From contig FCOH02000026.1 in assembly GCA_001544595.2 (NCBI GenBank), forward strand, positions 1 through 64,000: a stretch of DNA of 64,000 nucleotides, read 5' to 3'. The notes beneath the pieces are model-generated. The model made no database searches and was not told the origin of the DNA. It saw only the letters and a list, made by a program, of their open reading frames with translations. Positions 9,983 to 17,661 of this stretch are shown here, one piece after another (positions within the stretch are counted from its first letter, which is position 1; each line of letters opens with the position of its first letter). This DNA comes from Caballeronia peredens. Its GTDB lineage: Bacteria; Pseudomonadota; Gammaproteobacteria; Burkholderiales; Burkholderiaceae. A program made the position numbers and the translations under genes.

Positions 9983-10007
9983 CTTATCCACAGTTTCTGT
10001 GGATAAG
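9983..10007. repeat. Perfect inverted repeat made of two DnaA boxes
   Basis: Arms CTTATCCACAG (9983-9993) and CTGTGGATAAG (9997-10007) are separated by TTT. Each arm contains a perfect TTATCCACA DnaA box, in opposite orientation. It could be a DnaA-controlled regulatory site or a DnaA-titrating site. The other elements of a chromosomal origin (dnaA, a box cluster, a melting region) are not visible. Confidence 0.7.
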
Positions 10008-10028
10008 CATGGGGATAGTCGTCCACGA

Positions 10029-10046
10029 ACCGCGTCGCGACGCGGT
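10029..10046. repeat. 18-base perfect palindrome
   Basis: ACCGCGTCG followed by its exact reverse complement CGACGCGGT with no spacer. It lies 21 bases after the DnaA-box repeat. It may be an operator for the following reductase gene or part of a protein-binding array; nothing identifies the binding protein. Confidence 0.6.
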
Positions 10047-10081
10047 CCGAACTGGATTGCTCGATTCTTCGCAAAAATAGG

Positions 10082-10100
10082 CCGCACGTCGTGCGGTTTT
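10082..10100 (+). terminator. Short hairpin with T-run, possible weak terminator
   Basis: CCGCACG-T-CGTGCGG followed by TTTT; on the opposite strand the hairpin is also followed by T-rich sequence. It might end transcription of the small peptide gene at 9747-9881. The stem is only six to seven pairs, so strength is doubtful. Confidence 0.35.
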
Positions 10101-10198
10101 GAAACACGGTTACGACACGAACCGCCTATCATGTGCACGCGCGCCGTCCGCTGACGGCGTGACCGATCCACGTTTTCATCCTTTGACGGGGAGATGCC

Positions 10199-10750
10199 AT
10201 GGCCTTGAAGATCGCGGTGGTCGTCGGAAGCCTGCGACGCGAATCGTTTAACAAACAGCTCGCGCACGCGCTGATCTCGCTCGCGCCGAGCGATTTTTCG
10301 TTCGAGTTTCTCGATATCGGCAGCCTGCCGCTCTACAGCCAGGATTACGACAGCGACTTTCCCGAGTCCGCGCGCACGCTGAAGCAGAAGATCGCGGAAG
10401 CCGACGGCCTGCTGATCGTCACGCCGGAATACAACCGCTCGATCCCGGGCGTGCTCAAGAACGCGCTCGACTGGGGCTCGCGGCCGTGGGGGCAGAGCGC
10501 GTGGGGCGGCAAGCCGGGCGCGATCATCGGCACGTCGGTGGGCGCGATCGGCACGGCGATCGCGCAATCGCATCTGCGTGGCGTGTGCGCGTATCTCGAT
10601 ATCGTGCTGATGAATCAGCCGGAGATGTACATCAAGCACGACGACAAGCGCATCGATGCGAGCGGCAATATCGTCGCCGAAGACACGCGCAAGTATTTGC
10701 AGACGTTCATGGACAAGTACGTCGCATGGGTGCGCGACCGCGCCGCCTGA
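10199..10750 (+). CDS. NAD(P)H-dependent FMN reductase (ChrR/YieF-like quinone reductase)
   Basis: A 183-residue flavodoxin-fold enzyme, cytoplasmic. It reduces quinones, azo compounds or chromate with NAD(P)H through bound FMN, protecting against quinone redox cycling. The phosphate-binding loop GSLRRESFNKQ is at 10-20 and the second FMN motif PEYNRSIPGVLKNALDW around 79-95; both match ChrR/YieF closely. The length is standard. The ATG at 10199 has GGGGAG a few bases upstream. It is the only gene on the plus strand here and is preceded by an intergenic region with several inverted repeats. Confidence 0.88.
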   Translation: MALKIAVVVGSLRRESFNKQLAHALISLAPSDFSFEFLDIGSLPLYSQDYDSDFPESARTLKQKIAEADGLLIVTPEYNRSIPGVLKNALDWGSRPWGQSAWGGKPGAIIGTSVGAIGTAIAQSHLRGVCAYLDIVLMNQPEMYIKHDDKRIDASGNIVAEDTRKYLQTFMDKYVAWVRDRAA

Positions 10751-10763
10751 GCACGCCGCACGC

Positions 10764-10794
10764 CAAACGAAAACGGCCTGCGCGAGCAGGCCGT
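10764..10794 (-). terminator. Rho-independent terminator for the DPL-repeat protein gene
   Basis: Arms ACGGCCTGC (10773-10781) and GCAGGCCGT (10786-10794) with a GCGA loop form a perfect 9-pair stem. On the minus strand it is followed by TTTTCGTTT. It lies 20 bases beyond the minus-strand stop codon at 10814. Confidence 0.75.
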
Positions 10795-10813
10795 CGTCAT
10801 TGGCGAGCGGATA

Positions 10814-12214
10814 TCAGACGTGATGATGTCCCGTCACGCGATCCCAGCCGTGCCGCACCGCCGCCTTGAAGCGCTCCCACGTATGCCCTTCGGCATGCCG
10901 CGATTCCCAGTCGCGCTGCATCTCGTATTCCATCTGATCATCCCAGGCGCGGCTGCGGAAACGGTCGTCGTTGCCGAGCATCGCACCGTAGCGATACGCG
11001 CCCTGATAGTCCTCGTAAGGCTCGCCCGTCGCCGAGTACTTCGAGTCGTAGTCGGCGCGGAAGTCTTCTTCGTACTCCATGAACTCGTTCGGCACGGTTT
11101 GCGGGTCGACGCCGCCGGCCGGACCGACGGGCCCCGCCGCCTGCGTGCCGGCCGATGCGATCACCGGATCCGGCGACGATCCCATCGCGCGCGGCGCCGG
11201 TTCATCGAGCGGACTGAGCGGCTCGACCTGGCGCCATTCGGAGGCCATGTCAGTGCGCACGCCCGGCAGCGGTTCGCGCTGCTGCTGCATCGGCGGAATG
11301 CCCTCCGGCGGGACGGCGCCCGTCGTGCGCAGCGGATCGTAGCCCGACAGCGCATCGCGTTCGGACAGCGAGTCGACCGGTAACGGATCGATACCCGTCG
11401 TTGCGCGCGGGTCGCGGCCCGTCAGCGGATCGCGTCCGGCGAGCGGATCGCGCGCGGCGCGTGCGGCTTCGCTGCCCATCGACTGGGATTGCATCGACTG
11501 CGACTGAGATTGTGATTGCATGCCGCGTCCGAGCAGCGGATCGTCGGCAGGATCGCTGACATAGTCGCGCGGCTTGAGCGCCTCCGCGTCGCGTCGCGTG
11601 AGCGGGTCGCCCAGCGGATCGGCGAGCGGATCGAGCAACGGCTCGGCCGCCGGGTCGCCGATGTCGGCGCGCGGATAAGCCCGCGCGCGCGGCGCCGTCA
11701 CGTTCGGATCGTTCACCGGATCGCGGCCCGGTACGGCGCTGCCGCGTCCGAGGCCCAGTTCGTCCAGCACGGAATGATCGCGATCGTCGACGGCCGCGGC
11801 GGGCATCGCCGGCGAGCCGTGTTCGAGCGTCGACCAGCTTGCCGCACGCTCGTCGATGTCGATCGCGCCCTGATCCGACAGCGTCGCGCGAGCGATGTCC
11901 GCCTGCTCGACGCTCGGCGTGTCGACCGCCACGAGAATCGCGCCGCGCCGCACGGCTTCCGAGTAATGCGCGACTTCAGGCGGCTGATCGCGGCCGCCGA
12001 ACAGCATGCTGAAGAACCGCTCGATGCTCGCGAGCATGCCGGGCTCCTGATGCGTCACGGCGTCCGGCATGTCCGACGGCGCGGCGGCGTCGTCGCGCTT
12101 GGGATTGGCCTGGAGCTCGATATCGGCGCGTGGAAAGCCCGCGCTGATGAGCGCCGAGCGAGCGTCCTCGGCCTGCGAGTAAGTGTCGAATACTCCGATG
12201 ACGGTGTGTCGCAT
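10814..12214 (-). CDS. Large acidic protein with YflT-like N-terminus and DPL-repeat disordered region
   Basis: A 466-residue cytoplasmic-looking protein with no signal peptide. Residues 1-115 resemble the general-stress YflT-type fold: HTVIGVFDTYSQAEDARSAL at the start, then a GAILVAVDTPS strand. The long middle (about 150-350) is low-complexity and acidic/proline-rich, built from short DP-L units such as LLDPLADPLGDPLT and RDPLAGRDPLTGRDP, plus a Gln/Ser run (QSQSQSQSMQSQS). The C-terminal 100 residues are folded-looking, with aromatic/charged EYEEDFRADYDSKY and WESRHAEGHTWERFKAAVRHGWDRV segments typical of stress-linked proteins near YflT-like domains. I cannot name a function; a stress or osmotic role is a guess from the N-terminal family. 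Confidence 0.7.
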   Translation of the reverse strand: MRHTVIGVFDTYSQAEDARSALISAGFPRADIELQANPKRDDAAAPSDMPDAVTHQEPGMLASIERFFSMLFGGRDQPPEVAHYSEAVRRGAILVAVDTPSVEQADIARATLSDQGAIDIDERAASWSTLEHGSPAMPAAAVDDRDHSVLDELGLGRGSAVPGRDPVNDPNVTAPRARAYPRADIGDPAAEPLLDPLADPLGDPLTRRDAEALKPRDYVSDPADDPLLGRGMQSQSQSQSMQSQSMGSEAARAARDPLAGRDPLTGRDPRATTGIDPLPVDSLSERDALSGYDPLRTTGAVPPEGIPPMQQQREPLPGVRTDMASEWRQVEPLSPLDEPAPRAMGSSPDPVIASAGTQAAGPVGPAGGVDPQTVPNEFMEYEEDFRADYDSKYSATGEPYEDYQGAYRYGAMLGNDDRFRSRAWDDQMEYEMQRDWESRHAEGHTWERFKAAVRHGWDRVTGHHHV

Positions 12215-12386
12215 TTGCGCCTCCTGCGGATGGGCGTCATTTCAAGATCGGCAACAGGAAGTCGCCGCACATGTTTGCCAGTACGCAACCCGCGTGCCGG
12301 ATACGTGCGATCCATTGCAAAGGCTACGCGGGCGAGAAACGGACGGCGCTTTTACAAAAGCGCGTGCAAAAGTAGGCGGAAGAGCG

Positions 12387-14666
12387 TTACCGGTCGATGG
12401 AGCGCGCGGCGCGTCCGGCGGATGTGGCGGCGTCGGCGTCCTGCACGCGTTCGCGGATGGCGCGCAGCAGCGAATCGAGCAGCGCGATGTCGAACGGCTT
12501 CGACAGCACGCGCGCGCCGACCTGCCGCGCGCGGTCGAGCTCCTCGGCGTAGCCGGTGACGAGAATCACCGGAATGCGTGGCTCGAAGCGCTGCAGCATT
12601 TCGGCGAGATCGATGCCGTTCAACTGCCCCGGCATGTGAATGTCCGACAGCACGACGTCGAACGGAAAGCCGGACGACGCATTGGCGCGGGCGGCTTCGA
12701 GCACGGTGACGGCGGTGTCGGCGTTGAAGACGTAGGTGACGTGGTGGCCCATCATCGAGAGCAGCGCTTCGGTGCCCGCGGCGACTTCCTCGTTGTCTTC
12801 CACGAGCAGCACGCGCAAACCTTCGGCTTCCGGCTGCACGGCCGGTTCGGCGGCACGCGCCGCGCCGCTCGCGCCCGTCGCCGCCGCGCGCGGCAGATAG
12901 AGCCGCACGGCAGTGCCGGCGCCGATCGCGCTGTCGATCGTCGCGAGCCCGCCCGCGCGCTCGCAGAACGCGAACACCTGCGGCAGGCCGAGACCCGTGC
13001 CCATGCCCTTCGGCTTGGTGGTGAATAGCGGCTCGAACGCGCGGCCGAGCACTTCCGAACTCATCCCGGAGCCCGTGTCCTCGAGCGAAATCTGCACGAA
13101 ATCGCCGGTGATCGGAAAGCCGTCTGCGTGCCGGAAGCGCACGTTGTCGGCGCGCACGGTGAAGGTGCCGCCGTTCGGCATCGCGTCGCGCGCGTTGACG
13201 GCGACGTTGATCAGCGCAAGCTCCAGCTCGGCCGGATCGACGCGAATCGCCCAGACATCCGGCGCCACTTCGACGTTCAGCGCCACCTTCGCACCCAGCG
13301 ACGCGCGCAACAACTCGCGCCCGGCGGGCACCCATTTGCCGATGCCGATCGTCTCGCTGCGCAACGGCTGTTTCCGTGCGACGCCGAGCAACTGCCGCGT
13401 GAGCGACTGGCCGCTCTTGAGCGCGCGCTCCATCGCCGTGAGTTCGCGGTCGAGTCCGGGCGCGCCGCGCCGCCGCGCGATCTGCACGTTGGTCGAGACG
13501 ATCATCAGGAGATTGTTGAAGTCGTGCGCGACGCTGCCGACGAGATTGCCGAGCGCCTCCATCTTGCGCGCCTGCCGGTAGGCGGATTCGATGGAACGGC
13601 GCATCGACGCTTCCGCCTGCCAGCGCTCCCACGCGTCTTCCTCGGTCGCGAGGCGCCGCAGCGACTGCCCGATCACGCCCCACAGCACGATGCACGGCGC
13701 GAAGATCGACAGCGCGAGCACGCTCAGATGCCGGTACCACGCGGACCAGATCGTCGCGATCGGGTAGCCGCTCGACACGTAGACCGGATACGTGCCGACG
13801 CGCCGGAACGCGACGATTTTCAGCTGATCGTCGAGTCCGGACACCATTCTCACGACGCCGCTCCTGCGCCCCGCGCGATACGCGTCGCGCAGCGGCGAGC
13901 TGGCCGCGAGCGACATGCGCGCGGGCGGGCGCGGCGGATACCACGCGAGCACTTCGCCGTCCGAGCGCGAGAGGCCGAGCGAGACGCTCGGGTTGTCGCC
14001 GATCAGTTCGCGGTAGAAATCGGCGAAATACGACGGGCGCAGCGCGATCGACACCATGCCGTCGAACCTGCCCGCGCTGGTGCGCCGGGCGACCGCCGTG
14101 TTGAAGACCTGCTCGCCCGCGACGCGCCCGACCATCACGCGCGAAATCTGCTCGATTTGCTGGCCGGCGCGCATGCCGCCGAAGTCGTCGCGGCCGGCGA
14201 CGGAGATATCGGGCGTGGGATAGGTGCGGCTCGTGGCGAGCAACTGGCCGTCGGGGCCGAACACCGACGCCGCCGCGACCTGCTGATAGCTGCCGCTGAT
14301 CGCCTTCAGGCGCTGGTGGATCGTGGCGCCGTCGCGGCGGATCGCGGCGGCGTCGAGATCGTCGAGCAGATCGATGATGCGCTCGTTGAGCGTCACGTTC
14401 AGATCGAAGACCTTGAGCGCGTGTTCCTCCGCGACGCGGGCATTACGGGCGACGAGTTCCGAGGCATCGGCGACGCGCGCGTGGTAGTCGGTCCACGCGG
14501 TCACCGCGACATAGACGCACGGCAGCACGATCGCCGCGACCAGCAGCGCGTAGAGCGTCATGCGCTGCGCCGCGAAGTTGCGCTCGGGAACCACCGGGAA
14601 GGGCGGTTCCTCCCGCCGTGATTCCGCGGCGGATCCGGCGTCGGACTCCTCACGTTGCAGCGTCAT
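12387..14666 (-). CDS. Hybrid sensor histidine kinase / response regulator
   Basis: A 759-residue membrane kinase. A short cytoplasmic tail leads to TM1 (about 37-57), a periplasmic Cache-type sensor of ~255 residues, and TM2 (about 313-335). The kinase core has the H-box LVGSVAHDFNNLL with the phospho-acceptor His381, the HDFNN type. The N- and G-boxes (NARDAMPNGG, EDTGSGM, GTGLGL) follow. A C-terminal receiver (LLVEDNEE) carries Asp675 in LSDIHMPG and ends with the conserved SKPF lysine. The ATG at 14666 is used; the longer frame upstream has low-quality sequence. There is no separate response regulator or output gene adjacent, so its partner is unknown. HDFNN kinases with a terminal receiver are common in Burkholderiales. 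Confidence 0.88.
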   Translation of the reverse strand: MTLQREESDAGSAAESRREEPPFPVVPERNFAAQRMTLYALLVAAIVLPCVYVAVTAWTDYHARVADASELVARNARVAEEHALKVFDLNVTLNERIIDLLDDLDAAAIRRDGATIHQRLKAISGSYQQVAAASVFGPDGQLLATSRTYPTPDISVAGRDDFGGMRAGQQIEQISRVMVGRVAGEQVFNTAVARRTSAGRFDGMVSIALRPSYFADFYRELIGDNPSVSLGLSRSDGEVLAWYPPRPPARMSLAASSPLRDAYRAGRRSGVVRMVSGLDDQLKIVAFRRVGTYPVYVSSGYPIATIWSAWYRHLSVLALSIFAPCIVLWGVIGQSLRRLATEEDAWERWQAEASMRRSIESAYRQARKMEALGNLVGSVAHDFNNLLMIVSTNVQIARRRGAPGLDRELTAMERALKSGQSLTRQLLGVARKQPLRSETIGIGKWVPAGRELLRASLGAKVALNVEVAPDVWAIRVDPAELELALINVAVNARDAMPNGGTFTVRADNVRFRHADGFPITGDFVQISLEDTGSGMSSEVLGRAFEPLFTTKPKGMGTGLGLPQVFAFCERAGGLATIDSAIGAGTAVRLYLPRAAATGASGAARAAEPAVQPEAEGLRVLLVEDNEEVAAGTEALLSMMGHHVTYVFNADTAVTVLEAARANASSGFPFDVVLSDIHMPGQLNGIDLAEMLQRFEPRIPVILVTGYAEELDRARQVGARVLSKPFDIALLDSLLRAIRERVQDADAATSAGRAARSIDR

Positions 14667-15488
14667 TTTTGGCAGCGATTTGGAAACTTTTACTCGGGGT
14701 GCTTTGCCGTGCAGCCAGGTTCTGGCCGCCGCAGCACGGCCGGCCGCTCGCAAATCGCCGGGCGTCGGGGTGCAACCGCAGCTAGGACGCACGAAGCGTG
14801 CCGGCCCGAACGGTGCGCCGCGCGCCTTTTGTGGAAGGAAACCTCAATTGCGCCGAGTAGTTAGCGAGATTATCGGTAGCGCAAACGTACACAAAAGCGA
14901 GAAAACATGGCGTGACATTGATGTCGAGTGAAAATTGCTCTTATATCCCTCCATTTTGTCGGATTAATTCGCGCTTGGCGTTCTGGCGAGTTGCTTTGAC
15001 ATTCTGTTAGTCAGACAATGCACTCCTCCGACGTATGCGCCGCCTGCGCGTGCGTCGAAGACAAAAGCAGCTTCGCGGCGCGCACCGGGGAAATTTCAGG
15101 CTCGATCGGCTCATGCCGGAGAGCGCGCGACCGACGAGGAGAGAAAAGGCCAACGTCCGCTGACTCTGCGGATGATGCACGGGGCAGGCAACATGACGCC
15201 GTTCGAGACCCATTCCGCCGCGCGCACGGGACGCATGCCCGCGGCGCCGCGCACGCCCGCCGCATGGCGCGCGTATGCCCATATGCGCCGCGCCTGGCTG
15301 ATCGCCGACGAACTTCCCGGCCGACAGCGTCCGCAACGCCGCCGCACGAGACAGCAATCAGCGGTTCATTCGTGACGGTCACCATAAAGATCGCCGCCGT
15401 GCTGCCGTAATTACATACGAGTGCATGCCGTGCGTTCCGACAGGACTGCTTCTGCCCGAAAACCGCTTACCGATTCCACCGACCGACC
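14667..15488. other. Long intergenic region before the REC-CheC-DGC operon
   Basis: About 820 bases. Several short frames exist on both strands near 15010-15410, but they overlap each other, have strongly Arg-rich translations and no credible start sites, so I do not call genes. The stretch 14870-15005 is A/T-rich relative to its surroundings and contains a TTGACA at 14996-15001 without a good -10 partner. Regulatory leader or a decayed gene are both possible. Confidence 0.4.
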
Positions 15489-15857
15489 ATGCCGTTGCCG
15501 ATTGTCATTGCCGATGATTCCCTGCTCGCGCGCAAGGTGATGACGCGCGCGCTGCCCGAGGACTGGGACGTCGAGATTTCTTATGCGACCAACGGGCGCG
15601 AGGCGCTCGAGCACTATCGGGCGGGCCGCGCATCGGTGATGTTCCTCGACCTGACGATGCCCGACATGACCGGTTATCAGGTGCTCGACGCATTGCAGCA
15701 CGAGGACCTGAACACGTTCGTGATCGTCGTTTCGGCGGATGTGCAGCCGATGGCCCAGGAGCGCGTGCGGGCGCTCGGCGCGATTGCGTTCCTGCCGAAA
15801 CCGGTGACGCCCGAGGCGCTGCGGCCCGTTTTGAAGGAGTACGGTCTCCATGGCTGA
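15489..15857 (+). CDS. Stand-alone CheY-like response regulator
   Basis: A 122-residue single receiver domain, cytoplasmic. Acidic pair Asp9-Asp10, phospho-acceptor Asp54 (in FLDLTMPDMTG), the switch Ser in VVSAD and the conserved Lys in LPKP are all present. There is no output domain. It overlaps the next gene (a CheC-type phosphatase) by 8 bases, with a shared ATGGCTGA, so the two are translationally coupled; the third gene is a diguanylate cyclase. The likely reading is that phosphorylation of this regulator is reset by the CheC protein and controls the cyclase or another target. The cognate kinase is not adjacent. Confidence 0.88.
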   Translation: MPLPIVIADDSLLARKVMTRALPEDWDVEISYATNGREALEHYRAGRASVMFLDLTMPDMTGYQVLDALQHEDLNTFVIVVSADVQPMAQERVRALGAIAFLPKPVTPEALRPVLKEYGLHG

Positions 15858-16473
15858 AACCGCCCTGAACGAAGATCAGCGCGACGCGCTGCAGGAAGTC
15901 GCCAACATGGCGATGGGACAGGCCGCCACGCGCCTGTCGAAGCTGCTCGGCACGTTCATCGAATTGTCGGTGCCGCGCGTGCGCGTGGTGAGCGTCGCCG
16001 ACGCGTCCGCCGCGCTGCGCGAAATGACCGGCATCACCGATACCGTCACCGCCGTGCGCCAGGGTTTCCGCTCCGACATCAAGGGCGAGGCGATCGTGCT
16101 GTGCAAGAGCGGCAGCGTCGATCAGCTGTGCGCGCTCGTCGACGATCCGTACACCAAGTCCACCTACGAGGCGACGACGCGCACCGAACTCGTCTTCGAT
16201 GTCGCCACCGTGCTGATGGGTGCGTGCGTGTCGTGCATTCTCGACCGCCTCGGCCGCTCGCCGATTTTCTCGCCGCCGGGCATGCTCGGCTCTGACATCG
16301 GCCTCGACGAAGTCTTCCAGCCCGCGATGCTCGCGTGGAAGACCGCGCTGCTGCTCGAAGTGAACTTCGCGCTGGAAGATCACAGCTTCCGCGCGCATCT
16401 CGTGATGCTGATGGCCGAAGACGCCATCGCCCACATGAACGAAGCGCTCGACGCGCTTCTGTCGAGTCTTTGA
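15850..16473 (+). CDS. CheC-type phosphatase of response regulators
   Basis: A 207-residue CheC/CheX/FliY-family protein. The family active-site pattern D/S-x3-E-x2-N-x22-P is intact at Asp12, Glu16, Asn19 and Pro42. The second copy that CheC normally has reads E-x3-D-x2-T-x22-P (the ELVFDVAT segment followed 22 residues later by Pro), so the essential Glu and Asn are replaced; only one active site should work. CheC hydrolyses CheY-phosphate in chemotaxis. Here the partner is almost certainly the overlapping single-domain regulator and not a chemotaxis CheY, since no other che gene is near. The start at ATG 15850 overlaps the regulator's stop. This is betaproteobacterial, where CheC is uncommon. 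Confidence 0.8.
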   Translation: MAETALNEDQRDALQEVANMAMGQAATRLSKLLGTFIELSVPRVRVVSVADASAALREMTGITDTVTAVRQGFRSDIKGEAIVLCKSGSVDQLCALVDDPYTKSTYEATTRTELVFDVATVLMGACVSCILDRLGRSPIFSPPGMLGSDIGLDEVFQPAMLAWKTALLLEVNFALEDHSFRAHLVMLMAEDAIAHMNEALDALLSSL

Positions 16474-16486
16474 GCGGAACGCGATC

Positions 16487-17434
16487 GTGAGCATGGACGA
16501 ACTGAGGCACGTGCTGAGCGAACTCGTGATCGAGCGCGTGGGCTTCGGCATCTTCGTGCTCGACCGCGACTTGAACGTGCTGATGTGGAACCGGTTCATG
16601 GCGGACCACAGCGGCAAGTCGGCGGAGCAGGTCACCGGCAAGTCGATTTTCGCGAGCTTTCCGGAGCTGCCGCGCGTGTGGTTCACGCGCAAGGTGGAAA
16701 GCGTGTTTCAGCTCGGCAGCTTCACGTTCAGTTCGTGGGAGCAGCGGCCGTATCTCTTCAAGTTCGACCACGACCGGCCGATCACCGGCGGCGTCGACTT
16801 CATGCAGCAGGACTGCACGTTCATGCCGCTCACGCACGAACGCGAGGTGCGCGCGGTCTGCGTGACGATTTCCGATGCGACGCACGCGAGCATGATGCAG
16901 CGCGCCCGCGACGAAGCCGTGGCGAAACTGCAGGAATTCGCCGATCGCGACGGCCTGACGGGCATCGCGAACCGGCGCTATTTCGAGTTGCGGCTGCGCG
17001 ACGAATTCTCGCGCTGGCAGCGTTACGGCGGCGAATTGTCGATGCTGCTGTTCGACCTCGATCACTTCAAGCGCATCAACGACGACCTCGGCCACCTCGT
17101 CGGCGATACGGTGTTGCGCGTGATGGCCGAGCGCGTCGCGAAGAGCGTGCGCGTGCAGGACGTGTTCGGGCGCTTCGGCGGCGAGGAATTCGCGCTGCTG
17201 CTGCCGTGCACGAATTTCGAGGACGCCATGATCGTCGCGGAGAAAGTGCGCCGCGCGGTCGGCGAGACGCCCATCGACGTGCAGGGCGCGCGCGTGCCGG
17301 TCACCACGAGCGTCGGGGCGGCGCGCGCCCGGACCGGCGTGACGTCGTCCTACGAGGCGCTCATCAACGAAGCCGACGCGGCGCTCTACACGGCCAAGCG
17401 CGAAGGGCGCAACCGGGCGGTGGGATTCGCGTGA
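16487..17434 (+). CDS. PAS-GGDEF diguanylate cyclase with product-inhibition site
   Basis: A 315-residue cytoplasmic protein making cyclic di-GMP from two GTP. Residues ~8-135 form a PAS domain (IERVGFGIFVLDRDLNV). A helix linker (about 135-155) leads to the GGDEF domain: DGLTGIANRRYFE at 155-167, LLFDLDHFKRIND at 187-199, and the active-site GGEEF at 231-235. The allosteric I-site RxxD is present as RVQD at 222-225, five residues before GGEEF, so product inhibition is expected. It is the third gene of an operon with a stand-alone receiver and a CheC phosphatase, with a 13-base gap. A GTG at 16487 or the ATG at 16493 could be the start. How the receiver would reach the cyclase is unknown. Confidence 0.9.
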   Translation: MSMDELRHVLSELVIERVGFGIFVLDRDLNVLMWNRFMADHSGKSAEQVTGKSIFASFPELPRVWFTRKVESVFQLGSFTFSSWEQRPYLFKFDHDRPITGGVDFMQQDCTFMPLTHEREVRAVCVTISDATHASMMQRARDEAVAKLQEFADRDGLTGIANRRYFELRLRDEFSRWQRYGGELSMLLFDLDHFKRINDDLGHLVGDTVLRVMAERVAKSVRVQDVFGRFGGEEFALLLPCTNFEDAMIVAEKVRRAVGETPIDVQGARVPVTTSVGAARARTGVTSSYEALINEADAALYTAKREGRNRAVGFA

Positions 17435-17487
17435 GCGTTTCACATGCCGGGCGCTGCGCCTTGTGCGGCGCGGCCCCGGCGCAATCG

Positions 17488-17513
17488 GGCAAAGTATTGA
17501 TATACTCTTTGCC
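17488..17513 (+). promoter_or_regulatory. Candidate hpnD promoter with overlapping inverted repeat
   Basis: An extended -10 (TGATATACT, hexamer TATACT at 17501-17506) lies about 155 bases before hpnD. It is embedded in an imperfect dyad: GGCAAAGTAT (17488-17497) against ATACTCTTTGCC (17502-17513), with a two-base bulge. A repressor bound here would cover the promoter. No strong -35 hexamer is present. Confidence 0.45.
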
Positions 17514-17661
17514 GCTTTCCGGCGCAGTCGCGGCCGGCTTGCGCCGGCTTCCTTCCTCGATCACCCTGCCAAGCGCCACGTCGTTCCGCGCGCATCGGCT
17601 CCTGTCGAAACCGGCGCCTCTCTCTTAATTTGCCCGTGGGGGCGCCACAGCGGAGTCCGTC

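Larger units (their letters stand above)
9882..10198. other. Intergenic region rich in inverted repeats
   Basis: About 317 bases between the small peptide gene and the FMN reductase. It contains a DnaA-box inverted repeat (9983-10007), an 18-base perfect palindrome (10029-10046) and a short hairpin followed by TTTT (10082-10100). The left half is A/T-rich. No coding frame is convincing. Confidence 0.6.

Noticed and set aside
9983-10100. Chromosomal or plasmid replication origin
   Set aside because: Two DnaA boxes alone are not enough: no dnaA, rep or par genes, no box cluster, and no A/T-rich melting region with 13-mers.
15007-15410. Overlapping short frames on both strands before the REC-CheC operon
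   Set aside because: They overlap each other, have Arg/Ala-rich translations and no credible ribosome sites; no family resemblance.
17435-17661. An hpnC gene upstream of hpnD, as in many hopanoid operons
   Set aside because: The gap is only 227 bases and the gene before it is a diguanylate cyclase; no squalene synthase-like frame is present.
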